Source: Mycobacterium kyorinense (GTDB lineage: Bacteria > Actinomycetota > Actinomycetes > Mycobacteriales > Mycobacteriaceae). Taken from it: a stretch of DNA of 64,000 nucleotides. The notes under the pieces are model-generated. The model had not been told where the DNA came from and made no database searches. It saw nothing but the letters and a program-made list of their open reading frames with translations. The stretch is from contig NZ_LZKJ01000173.1 in NCBI RefSeq assembly GCF_001672775.1, positions 1 through 64,000 on the forward strand. The letters are read 5' to 3'. Position 1 is the stretch's first letter. Each line of letters begins with the position of its first letter. The translations under genes and the position numbers were made by a program. Of this stretch, positions 9,026 through 17,421 are shown piece after piece.

Positions 9026-11401
9026 TTACCCACTCGGCTCCCAGGTCCAGCCCGCGATAGCCGGGTCGTCCTCGCCATGCTCGCGCGTATAGCGGCGCGC
9101 GGCCAGCCGGACGTCGGCCATCCGTTGCCGCAGCTCAGCGGCCCTGGAGCCCAGCCCGCCGACCCGGTCGATGACATCCATCACCAGATGGAAGCGGTCG
9201 AGGTCGTTGAGCATCACCATGTCGAACGGCGTCGTGGTGGTACCGCGCTCGTTGTAGCCGCGCACGTGCATGTGGTCGTGGTTGGCACGCCGATACGTGA
9301 GCCGGTGAATGAGCCAGGGATAGCCGTGGTAGGCGAAGATCACCGGGGTGTCGGTGCCGAACAACGCGTCGAACTCGCGGTCGTGCATGCCATGCGGATG
9401 CTCGGATTCGGGTTGCAGCCGCATGATGTCGACGACGTTGATCACCCGCACAGCCAGGTCGGGCAACTCTCGGCGCAAGATGTCGGCGGCGGCCAGCGTC
9501 TCCAGGGTGGGGATATCGCCGGCGCAGGCCAGCACCACATCGGGATCGGCCGTGGCGGTGCTCGCCCATTGCCAGATGCCCAGGCCGCGGGTGCAGTGCG
9601 CGATCGCCTGCTCCATGTCGAGGTAGGCCAGCGCAGGCTGCTTGCCGGCGACGATCACGTTGACGTAGTCGCGGCTGCGCAGGCAGTGGTCGGCCACCGA
9701 CAGCAGCGTATTGCCGTCTGGCGGCAGGTAGACCCGCACGATTTCGGCGCGCTTGTTGGCCACGAGGTCGATGAACCCGGGATCCTGGTGCGACGCGCCG
9801 TTGTGGTCCTGGCGCCACACATGCGAGGTCAGCAGGTAGTTCAGCGACGCGATCGGCCGCCGCCACGGCAGCTCGCGGCAGGTGGCCAGCCACTTGGCGT
9901 GCTGGTTGAACATCGAATCCACGATGTGCACGAACGCCTCGTAGCAGTTGAACAACCCGTGGCGGCCGGTCAGCAGGTAGCCCTCCAGCCAGCCCTGGCA
10001 CAGGTGCTCGGAGAGCACCTCCATCACCCGGCCCTCAGGGGCCAGGTTCTCGTCGTCGGACGTGATTTCCGACAGCCACACCTTGTCGGTGGACTCGTAG
10101 ACCGCCGACAACCGGTTGGAGGCGGTCTCGTCGGGGCCCATCAACCGGAACCGGTCGGGATTACGGGCGATCACGTCACGCAGGAAGGTGCCCAGCACCC
10201 GGGTGGCCTCGTGGACGACGGCGCCGGGCTGGGTGACCTCCACCGCGTAGTCGCGAAAGTCCGGCACATCCAAGTCGTGCAGCAGCAGGCCGCCGTTGGC
10301 GTGCGGGTTGGCGCTCATCCGGCGGTCCCCGTCGGGCGCCTGCGCCCGTAGCTCGGGCCTTAGCCTGCCGCTGTCGTCGAACAGTTCCTCGGGCCGGTAG
10401 CTGCGCAGCCACTCCTCCAGTTGCGTGCGATGAGACGGGTTGTCGTGGGTCTCGGCCAGCGGAACCTGGTGCGAGCGCCAGGTGCCCTCCACGGGTTTGC
10501 CTTCCACCGTCTTGGGCCCAGTCCAACCCTTCGGCGTGCGCAGCACGATCATCGGCCACACCGGGCGTTCAACCGTCTCGCTGCTGCGGGCGGCCCGCTG
10601 AATGGCCGCGATGTCGTCGAAGGCGTCGTCAAGCGCCGCGGCCAACTGCTGGTGCACATTGTCCGGGTCGTCCCCGGCCACGGTGATCGGCCGGTACCCG
10701 TAACCGCGCAGCAACGACTCGAGTTCGGTGTGCGGAATGCGGGCCAGCACAGTCGGATTGGCGATCTTGTAGCCGTTGAGATGCAGGATCGGCAGCACCG
10801 CGCCGTCGCTGGCCGGGTTGAGGAACTTGTTGGAGTGCCAGCTGGCGGCCAGCGGCCCGGTTTCGGCTTCGCCGTCGCCGACCACACAGGCCACCACCAG
10901 GTCGGGGTTGTCGAACGCCGCGCCGTAGGCGTGCACCAGGGCGTAACCCAGCTCGCCGCCCTCGTGGATGGAGCCCGGAGTCTGTGCGGCGACATGGCTG
11001 GGGATACCGCCGGGAAACGAGAACTGGCGGAACAGTTTTCGCAATCCATCGGCGTCTTCTTCGATCCCGGTGTACACCTCGCTGTAGGTGCCTTCCAGAT
11101 AGGCATTGGCGACCAGTCCCGGTCCGCCGTGCCCCGGCCCGGTGATGAAGATGACGTTGGCGTCGCGGTTGCGGATGATCCGGTTCAGGTGTGCATAGAC
11201 GAGGTTGAGTCCCGGGGTGGTGCCCCAGTGGCCCAGCAGCCGCGGCTTGATGTGCTCGGGTGACAGCGGCTCGCGCAACAGCGGGTTGTCCAGCAGATAG
11301 ATCTGGCCGACCGACAAGTAGTTGGCGGCGCGCCAGTAGGCGTGGATGCGGTCACGTTCGTCGTCGGAGAGGGCGGCGGGGGTTGCGGTTTGCACGCTCA
11401 T
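9026..11401 (-). CDS. xfp: Xylulose-5-P/fructose-6-P phosphoketolase
   Basis: ThDP-dependent phosphoketolase that splits xylulose-5-phosphate (or fructose-6-phosphate) with phosphate to acetyl phosphate plus a triose or tetrose phosphate. The 791-aa length is typical. Visible motifs are GHGGPGLVANAYLEGTY near residue 110, the ThDP-binding VVGDGEAETG followed by FLNPASDGAVLPILHLNGYK, and the C-terminal EYxY-like FDMVMLND and IDRVGGLG segments. ATG 11401 is preferred over the adjacent in-frame GTG 11404. No acetate kinase or phosphotransacetylase gene lies nearby. From memory M. tuberculosis has no gene at this place, so this is an accessory or anciently retained gene. Confidence 0.95.
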   Translation of the reverse strand: MSVQTATPAALSDDERDRIHAYWRAANYLSVGQIYLLDNPLLREPLSPEHIKPRLLGHWGTTPGLNLVYAHLNRIIRNRDANVIFITGPGHGGPGLVANAYLEGTYSEVYTGIEEDADGLRKLFRQFSFPGGIPSHVAAQTPGSIHEGGELGYALVHAYGAAFDNPDLVVACVVGDGEAETGPLAASWHSNKFLNPASDGAVLPILHLNGYKIANPTVLARIPHTELESLLRGYGYRPITVAGDDPDNVHQQLAAALDDAFDDIAAIQRAARSSETVERPVWPMIVLRTPKGWTGPKTVEGKPVEGTWRSHQVPLAETHDNPSHRTQLEEWLRSYRPEELFDDSGRLRPELRAQAPDGDRRMSANPHANGGLLLHDLDVPDFRDYAVEVTQPGAVVHEATRVLGTFLRDVIARNPDRFRLMGPDETASNRLSAVYESTDKVWLSEITSDDENLAPEGRVMEVLSEHLCQGWLEGYLLTGRHGLFNCYEAFVHIVDSMFNQHAKWLATCRELPWRRPIASLNYLLTSHVWRQDHNGASHQDPGFIDLVANKRAEIVRVYLPPDGNTLLSVADHCLRSRDYVNVIVAGKQPALAYLDMEQAIAHCTRGLGIWQWASTATADPDVVLACAGDIPTLETLAAADILRRELPDLAVRVINVVDIMRLQPESEHPHGMHDREFDALFGTDTPVIFAYHGYPWLIHRLTYRRANHDHMHVRGYNERGTTTTPFDMVMLNDLDRFHLVMDVIDRVGGLGSRAAELRQRMADVRLAARRYTREHGEDDPAIAGWTWEPSG

Positions 11402-11428
11402 CACTCCGATTGTTCCTTGCCCGAGCGG

Positions 11429-12694
11429 CTAGCGGGCGAACTGCTCGACAAGGACCACCTGCAGCTCGCCTACCAGGAAGCCGAGTACGGCGCCGACCAT
11501 CACCATGAGCATCTCGTCGTCTTTGAAGACGGGCCGGAGGATGGCTTCGTATTGATCCGGGGATAGCTTGTTCATCTTGTCGACGATGAGATTTTCGATG
11601 TCGAGCGTCTTGGCGGTGTATTCCTTGGCCTCCTCCATTGTCTCCGGTAGACGCTCGAGGAGCATCGCGATGATGGCGTCTTTAGCCTGGCGATACCGCT
11701 TGGTCCCGATCGCAAGCGTGAGGAGTGGTTGCGCCATCCCGACCTGGGCGTCGACTGCTGCCGAGACCTCTTTTTCGATGGCCGCGAACAGCCGTTCGGC
11801 AGTGGGTCCGTGCAGGATGGCTTCGAGCAGCACATCGGGGGAGAAAAGATCGTTCGCCAAAATGCGGGCGTAGTCACGGGTCACGTTGTCCCGTTCCGCG
11901 TGCAACACACCGTGCGCCGGGATGACGCCAAACAGCTTCATCGGCTTGCGGGGGATGAAAATGAGGTTCAGGGCCAGCCAGTCGCTGGCGAACCCGGTCA
12001 CGAACCCGAAGCCGGGCATGATCCAGGGATTGTGGAATAGGCCCCAGGCGACCATCTGCACCAGGCCGATCGCGAAGCCGAAGTAGATGCCGCTGCGGCG
12101 GATGAACTTCATTGCCGCCCCACCCATGCCCTGCATCAGCTCGTTGAGTTGAGTCTTGTTTTTCACCAGGATGGTGACGGCGAGGTACTGCAGATCGATG
12201 AACCGCGGCAAGTCGGTCTTCATCTCGGTCAGCAGGTTGTCAACAACTTCGGGGGCGGCGGCCTGCATCCGCGACAGCACGGCATTGCGGCCGGCGGCCG
12301 GGATCGAGTCCCACAGGCCGGGACGCACCTGCTCGGCGAGTTCGCGAGCCATCGCGTCGATGGTCCGGGTAAGTGGCTCGCGGAGATCGTCCACCGCTTG
12401 CTTGGCGTCGATCTTGTCGAGGATCTCCTCTGGCCGTAGCAGCTTGTCGGTGAGCATCTGGATGGTCAACGCCGCCGTTTTGCCTGCGCGGCGCGGAACC
12501 ACGCCCTGCCATCCGATTGGCCCGATACCCACGAATTCGATTGGGCGGTACAGCATCTGCAGCGCCACCAGCTTTGTGGTGTAGCCGACGAAGGCCGCGA
12601 CCAATGGCATCGATAGGTAGATGAACCAGTTGAGCTTGATGTCGGCGGTGATCTCGCCCCAGGTTTGAGCCCAGGCTATGGCCGACGTCGTCAC
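11429..12694 (-). CDS. DUF445 membrane protein
   Basis: A 421-aa protein of the DUF445 family. N-terminal segment IKLNWFIYLSMPLVAAFVGYT and the following KLVALQMLYRPIEF are family hallmarks (membrane helix then TKxxAxxMLFxP-like motif). A central pair of hydrophobic helices (SGIYFGFAIGLVQMVAWGLF and a second near GFGFVTGFASDWLALNLIF) repeats the domain, and a final helix (MLMVMVGAVLGFLVGELQVVLV) closes it. The GTG start at 12694 overlaps the upstream stop as GTGA, a classic coupled arrangement. Function of the family is not established; an envelope role is inferred from topology. Confidence 0.85.
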   Translation of the reverse strand: MTTSAIAWAQTWGEITADIKLNWFIYLSMPLVAAFVGYTTKLVALQMLYRPIEFVGIGPIGWQGVVPRRAGKTAALTIQMLTDKLLRPEEILDKIDAKQAVDDLREPLTRTIDAMARELAEQVRPGLWDSIPAAGRNAVLSRMQAAAPEVVDNLLTEMKTDLPRFIDLQYLAVTILVKNKTQLNELMQGMGGAAMKFIRRSGIYFGFAIGLVQMVAWGLFHNPWIMPGFGFVTGFASDWLALNLIFIPRKPMKLFGVIPAHGVLHAERDNVTRDYARILANDLFSPDVLLEAILHGPTAERLFAAIEKEVSAAVDAQVGMAQPLLTLAIGTKRYRQAKDAIIAMLLERLPETMEEAKEYTAKTLDIENLIVDKMNKLSPDQYEAILRPVFKDDEMLMVMVGAVLGFLVGELQVVLVEQFAR

Positions 12695-13380
12695 TCCTGC
12701 TCCTGCGGCGTGCTCGCCGCAGCCCACAGTTCCAGCCCGAGCCCGGATAGTCGCAGGACGTACTTTTCGACGCGCGCCGGGATCGGTCCGCGGGTCGCGC
12801 GCTTGACGGCTTCGAGCACGGCGGTGTCGGCGGCGAGGATCTCGTACTCGTCTTTCAAAGCGGAGTCCTCGGGGCCGGACTCGACGAGACCGAGCGACAA
12901 AAGATGACTGACATACATCGGGGTCAACTGTGGCAGTGCGAGGTTTGCGCTCTTACCGATCAGCGACATGTTTTCCAGCACCACGTCACTCGCCAGTCCG
13001 GCACGGGTGCGGGCGTGGACGTTGAGCAACGGCGACGAGGAGCCGTCGGAGAGTGCGCTGATAATGCGTGCCTCGTCCGGCACGATCTGGTCGAGGATCT
13101 TATGAAACAGCTCGTGGCGGCTCGACGCCGTGTTCTGCTCGATTGCGCGGTCGAGCAGTCCGTGCATCTTGGCGTCAAGAGTTTCGGAGTCGGCACCCGA
13201 GCGCTTCTCGATCTCGCCGTTGGAAAGGGGCGGTTCCGTTGGTGTCGCCGCCGGCGAGCGCATCCCCGACCGAATGAGCTCGAAGAGGCGCCTTTCGCCC
13301 CAGCTTGCGACCTTGATAGAGGTCCGCACCGTTTGCTCCGCCAAGTCGACGAGGCCGGTAGGGCCGAAAAGAGAAGGCAT
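12691..13380 (-). CDS. Abi-alpha/DUF4393-like protein
   Basis: A 229-aa soluble protein. The core from about residue 95 (ILDQIVPDEARIISALSDG, then SPLLNVHARTR and ENMSLIGKSANLALPQLTP) resembles the Abi-alpha (DUF4393) family, named for similarity to phage abortive-infection proteins; the late segment YVSHLLSLGLVESGPED also fits. The N-terminal 60 residues are variable. It is the first gene of a two-gene unit with the DUF445 membrane protein (4-base overlap). Family assignment is by recognised pattern, not by search, and phage defence is unproved. Confidence 0.6.
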   Translation of the reverse strand: MPSLFGPTGLVDLAEQTVRTSIKVASWGERRLFELIRSGMRSPAATPTEPPLSNGEIEKRSGADSETLDAKMHGLLDRAIEQNTASSRHELFHKILDQIVPDEARIISALSDGSSSPLLNVHARTRAGLASDVVLENMSLIGKSANLALPQLTPMYVSHLLSLGLVESGPEDSALKDEYEILAADTAVLEAVKRATRGPIPARVEKYVLRLSGLGLELWAAASTPQEQE

Positions 13381-13469
13381 GCGCTAAACCGTAATTAACC
13401 GCTGCCGTCGTTATCGCGAATTGACCTGGGTATCCGACCGCTGCGCATCCGCCAACTACGCTCAACGCC

Positions 13470-15824
13470 ATGGTCGAGCCCTTGCTGCAGTCGCTGCGGG
13501 TGCTTGACCTGTCCGACGACGACGGCGACGCGGTCGGCCGGCTGTTCGCCGATCTTGGCGCCGACGTGCTCAAGGTGGAACCGCCCGGTGGCAGTCCCGC
13601 GCGGAGCCGGCTGCCCACGCTGGGCGGAGCCAGCCTGCCGTTTGCCCTGCACAACGCCAACAAGCGCGCCACGGTCCTCGACCCGGCCGACGAGCAGGGC
13701 CGGGCCCGGTTCGCCGAGCTCGCCGCCCGCGCCGACATCGTCGTGGACAGCGGGATACCGGGGCAAGCCGCCGCATACGGCACCTCGTGCGCCGAACTCG
13801 CCGATCGGTATCCGCACTTGGTCGCCGTGTCGATCACCGATTTCGGTACGACGGGACCGCGCTCGTCGTGGCGGGCCACCGATCCGGTGCTGTACGCGTT
13901 GTCCGGTTCGCTGTCGCGCTCCGGCCCCACCACCGGAACGCCAGTGTTACCACCCGACGGCATTGCCTCAGCCACCGCCGCGGTCCAAGCCGCCTGGTCT
14001 GCGCTTGTCGCGTATTACCACCGGTTACGTTGTGGCACCGGCGATTACATCGACTTCTCCCGGTTCGATGCTGTCGTCATGGCACTGGATCCCGCGTTCG
14101 GCGCGCACGGGCAGGCGGCAGCCGGCATTCGCAAGCCCAACCGGTGGCGCGGACGGCCGAAGAACCAGGACGCGTACCCGATCTACCGTTGCCGCGACGG
14201 CCACGTCCGGATCTGCGTGATGTCGCCCCGGCAGTGGCGGGGCCTGCGCGCCTGGCTGGGCGAGCCCGAGGAATTCCAGGATCCGCGCTACGACGTGATC
14301 GCAGCCCGGTTCGCGGCCTGGCCGCAGATCAGCGTGCTGATCGCGGAGTTGTTTGCCGGGCAGACCATGACCGAACTGGTGTCGGCCGGGCAAGCCAACG
14401 GGGTGCCGATCGCCGCGGTGCTGTCCCCGTCACAGATCCTGGCCTCGGAGCACTTCACCGCGGCGGGCGCCGTGGCCGACGCCCAACTGGTGGCCGGTGT
14501 GCATGCCACCGTTCCGGTCGGCTATTACTCCGTCGACGGTCAGCACACCGGTTTCCGCACACCGGCGCCGGCGGCGGGGCACCACGAGGCTTCCTGGCTT
14601 GCCGATCCGGCGCCGGCCCCGGCCGCTCACGCCGCCGGGCGACGACCGTTCGACGGACTGCGGATCGTCGACTTGGGCATCATCGTTGCCGGCGGCGAAT
14701 GCAGCCGGCTGTTCGCCGACTTGGGCGCCGAGGTCATCAAGGTCGAAAGCGCCGCCTACCCCGATGGATTGCGTCAAGCCCGCGCCGGCGATGCGATGAG
14801 TGAGTCCTTCGCTTGGACACATCGCAACAATCTCGCGTTCGGCGTAGATCTGCGCAACGCGGAAGGCAAGCGCATCTTCAGCCGACTGGTCGCCGAAGCC
14901 GACGCGGTGTTCGCCAACTTCAAACCGGGAACCCTTGCCGCGCTGGGCTTTCCATACGACGCCTTGCGCGCCCTCAACCCACGGATCGTGCTCGCCGAGA
15001 GCAGCGCATTCGGTGATACCGGCCCCTGGAGCGCCCGGATGGGGTATGGCCCGTTGGTCCGCGCCACCACCGGGGTCACCAAACTGTGGACCTCCGAGGA
15101 GGCCGCCGCTGACGACTCACGGCACCCGTTCTACGACGCGACGACAGTTTTCCCCGACCATGTGGTCGGGCGGATCACCGCAATCGGGGCGCTGGCCGCA
15201 CTGATCCACCGCGACCGGACCGGTGCGGGAGTCCGAGTCCACGTCTCCCAGGCCGAGGCGGTCGTCAACCAACTCGACACCCTTTACGTCGTCGAGGCAG
15301 CGCGGGACGCGGGACGCGTCGAGTTGCGCGACGATCTCAGCGTGCACGCCGTCTACCCGTGCGCCGGCGACGATGAGTGGTGCGCGATCTCCATCCGCTC
15401 AGATGACGACTGGCGTGCTGCCGCAAGGGTTTTCGGACACCCTGAGGAGCCAGTGCCCGGCCGCCGGGAGTTGGTCGCAACGGTGGCGACGTGGACGTGC
15501 ACCCGCTCACCGGTCCAGGTCGCTGAGGCGTTGCAATCGGCCGGAGTCCCCGCCGGCCAGATGAACCGTCCGCCCGACATCCTCGAAGACCCGCAACTAG
15601 TGCACCGAAAGTTGTTCAGCGACATGAACCATCCGCTGTTCGACCACCCGCTGCCGGCCGAAACCGGACCGGCGCCGTTTCGGCATATCCCGGCGGCGCC
15701 GCAGCGGCCCGCGCCGCTGCCCGGTCAGCACACCCGCGAAATCTGCCGCAAGGTCCTCGGGATGGGCAGTGAGGAAGTCGACCAACTGATCAGCGACGGC
15801 GTGCTGTTCACTGACACCATCTAA
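13470..15824 (+). CDS. Tandem fused CaiB/BaiF family III CoA-transferase (Rv1866-like)
   Basis: A 784-aa protein made of two family III (CaiB/BaiF) acyl-CoA transferase-like halves. The first starts LRVLDLSDDDGDAVGRLFADLGADVLKVEPPGG (residue about 10) and the second LRIVDLGIIVAGGECSRLFADLGAEVIKVES (about 395); each is followed by a NKRATVLDPAD/NNLAFGVDLRN segment. The internal duplication is therefore plain. The second half retains NFKPGTL and the ALNPRIVLAESSAFGDTGPW block near the usual catalytic region. Single-domain members work as dimers, so the fusion could be a pseudodimer. The acyl-CoA substrate is unknown. The thiolase-like gene starts 29 bases downstream. Confidence 0.9.
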   Translation: MVEPLLQSLRVLDLSDDDGDAVGRLFADLGADVLKVEPPGGSPARSRLPTLGGASLPFALHNANKRATVLDPADEQGRARFAELAARADIVVDSGIPGQAAAYGTSCAELADRYPHLVAVSITDFGTTGPRSSWRATDPVLYALSGSLSRSGPTTGTPVLPPDGIASATAAVQAAWSALVAYYHRLRCGTGDYIDFSRFDAVVMALDPAFGAHGQAAAGIRKPNRWRGRPKNQDAYPIYRCRDGHVRICVMSPRQWRGLRAWLGEPEEFQDPRYDVIAARFAAWPQISVLIAELFAGQTMTELVSAGQANGVPIAAVLSPSQILASEHFTAAGAVADAQLVAGVHATVPVGYYSVDGQHTGFRTPAPAAGHHEASWLADPAPAPAAHAAGRRPFDGLRIVDLGIIVAGGECSRLFADLGAEVIKVESAAYPDGLRQARAGDAMSESFAWTHRNNLAFGVDLRNAEGKRIFSRLVAEADAVFANFKPGTLAALGFPYDALRALNPRIVLAESSAFGDTGPWSARMGYGPLVRATTGVTKLWTSEEAAADDSRHPFYDATTVFPDHVVGRITAIGALAALIHRDRTGAGVRVHVSQAEAVVNQLDTLYVVEAARDAGRVELRDDLSVHAVYPCAGDDEWCAISIRSDDDWRAAARVFGHPEEPVPGRRELVATVATWTCTRSPVQVAEALQSAGVPAGQMNRPPDILEDPQLVHRKLFSDMNHPLFDHPLPAETGPAPFRHIPAAPQRPAPLPGQHTREICRKVLGMGSEEVDQLISDGVLFTDTI

Positions 15825-15853
15825 CCCACCGTCGATCGCGAAAGGTTTCCTGC

Positions 15854-17329
15854 ATGCCCGTCGACCCACGGATACCGGTGCTCATTGGCTACGGCCAGGT
15901 CAACCACCGCGAAGACACACCGGACATCGAGCCCGTCGACCTGATGGTGGCGGCCGCTCGGGAAGCGGCCGATCCGCGGGTGCTCGCGGCGGTCGACTCG
16001 ATCCGGGTGGTGAACCTGCTTTCGGCGCGCTACCGCGACCCCGGTCTGCTGCTCGGGCAGCGACTGGGTATCGACAATCAGGCCACCCGCTACAGCGGCG
16101 TGGGCGGCAACGTGCCGCAGACGCTGGTGAACCAGGCGTGTCTGGACATCCAGCGAGGCAGCGCGGACGTCGTGCTGGTAGCCGGCGCGGAAACCTGGCG
16201 GACGCGCATGCAGTTAAAGGCCCAGGGCGACAAGCTGACCTGGACCGAACAGGACGAGTCGGTTCCGATGCCGCCGGGCAGCGACGAGAACGTCCCGATG
16301 GCCGGGCCGGCCGAGGAACGCATCGAACTCGCCCGACCGGCCCATGTCTATCCGATGTTCGAGCAGGCGCTGCGGATCAGTACCGGCGAGTCGGTCGACG
16401 ACCACCGCAAGCGTATCGGCGAACTGTGGGCGCGTTTCAACGCCGTCGCGGTGACCAATCCCCATGCCTGGATTCGCAAACCTGTTGAGGCCGACGAGAT
16501 CTGGCGTCCAGGACCGACCAACCGGATGGTCAGCTGGCCCTACACCAAGTTGATGAACTCGAACAACATGGTCGACCAGGGCGCCGCGCTGGTACTGGCA
16601 TCGGTGCAGAGCGCGACGCGACTGCAGATTCCCACCGACCGCTGGGTTTACCCGTATGCCGGCACCGATGCCCACGACACCTACGCGATCAGCGAGCGCG
16701 CCGAACTGCATCGCTCACCGGCCATCCGCATCGCCGGTGCCCGGGTGCTGGCGTTGGCGGGCGTGGGTATCGACGACGTCGACCACGTCGACCTGTACTC
16801 GTGCTTTCCGTCGGCGGTTCAGATCGCCGCCACCGAACTCGGGCTGCCGGTCGACGACCCGAGCCGGCCGCTCACCGTCACCGGCGGGCTGACGTTCGCG
16901 GGCGGACCGTGGAGCAACTACGTGACGCACTCGATCGCGACGATGGCCGAACTGCTGACCGCCAATCCCGGGCGGCGTGGCCTGATCAGCGCGAACGGCG
17001 GGTACCTGACCAAACACAGTTTCGGTGTGTACGGCACCGAGCCGCCGACGTCGGAATTTCGTTGGGAGGACGTGCAATCGGCCGTCGACAAGGAGCCGAC
17101 CCGACCGGCAGTCGTCGAATGGGAGGGCACCGGAACCGTCGAGTCCTGGACGACACCGTTCAACCGGGACGGCGAGCCCGAGAAGGCGTTCCTGGCGGTG
17201 CGCACACCCGACGACTCGCGCACCTTGGCGGTGATACCCGACGCCTCGTCGGCTGCGATCACCGCGCGAGAGGACATCGCCGGGGCCAAGGTCGAGATCC
17301 GTCCGGACGGCACCGCCACCCTGCGCTAG
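15854..17329 (+). CDS. Thiolase-like acetyl-CoA acetyltransferase (Rv1867-like)
   Basis: A 491-aa thiolase-fold protein. The N-terminus reads RIPVLIGYGQVNHRED and is followed by DLMVAAAREA, typical of the SCP-x/acetyltransferase-like group. VNQACLDIQRGSADVVLVAGAE (the region that normally bears the nucleophile), DLYSCFPSAVQIAATELGL and NGGYLTKHSFGVYG correspond to conserved thiolase positions. The classical nucleophile context (C-x-S-G) is not seen, so activity should not be assumed. AAAGG precedes the ATG. It sits between the double CoA-transferase and the epimerase fusion and probably shares their acyl-CoA metabolism. Confidence 0.85.
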   Translation: MPVDPRIPVLIGYGQVNHREDTPDIEPVDLMVAAAREAADPRVLAAVDSIRVVNLLSARYRDPGLLLGQRLGIDNQATRYSGVGGNVPQTLVNQACLDIQRGSADVVLVAGAETWRTRMQLKAQGDKLTWTEQDESVPMPPGSDENVPMAGPAEERIELARPAHVYPMFEQALRISTGESVDDHRKRIGELWARFNAVAVTNPHAWIRKPVEADEIWRPGPTNRMVSWPYTKLMNSNNMVDQGAALVLASVQSATRLQIPTDRWVYPYAGTDAHDTYAISERAELHRSPAIRIAGARVLALAGVGIDDVDHVDLYSCFPSAVQIAATELGLPVDDPSRPLTVTGGLTFAGGPWSNYVTHSIATMAELLTANPGRRGLISANGGYLTKHSFGVYGTEPPTSEFRWEDVQSAVDKEPTRPAVVEWEGTGTVESWTTPFNRDGEPEKAFLAVRTPDDSRTLAVIPDASSAAITAREDIAGAKVEIRPDGTATLR

Positions 17330-17421
17330 CGAGCCGATTCTTACGTTCGGGTCAAAAGCCTGCGGCGGACTGCCTTGGCGCGCCTATTGTCGAGGAAGGC
17401 ACCGGGGGAGGTGAGCACGGC

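Noticed and set aside
9077..10351. 424-codon frame opposite phosphoketolase
   Set aside because: Same antisense effect; no ribosome site and no recognisable domain.
16801..17421. Upstream extension of the epimerase fusion gene
   Set aside because: The extension overlaps the thiolase-like gene and reads as Arg-rich noise; the ribosome site at 17404-17411 fixes the start at 17422.
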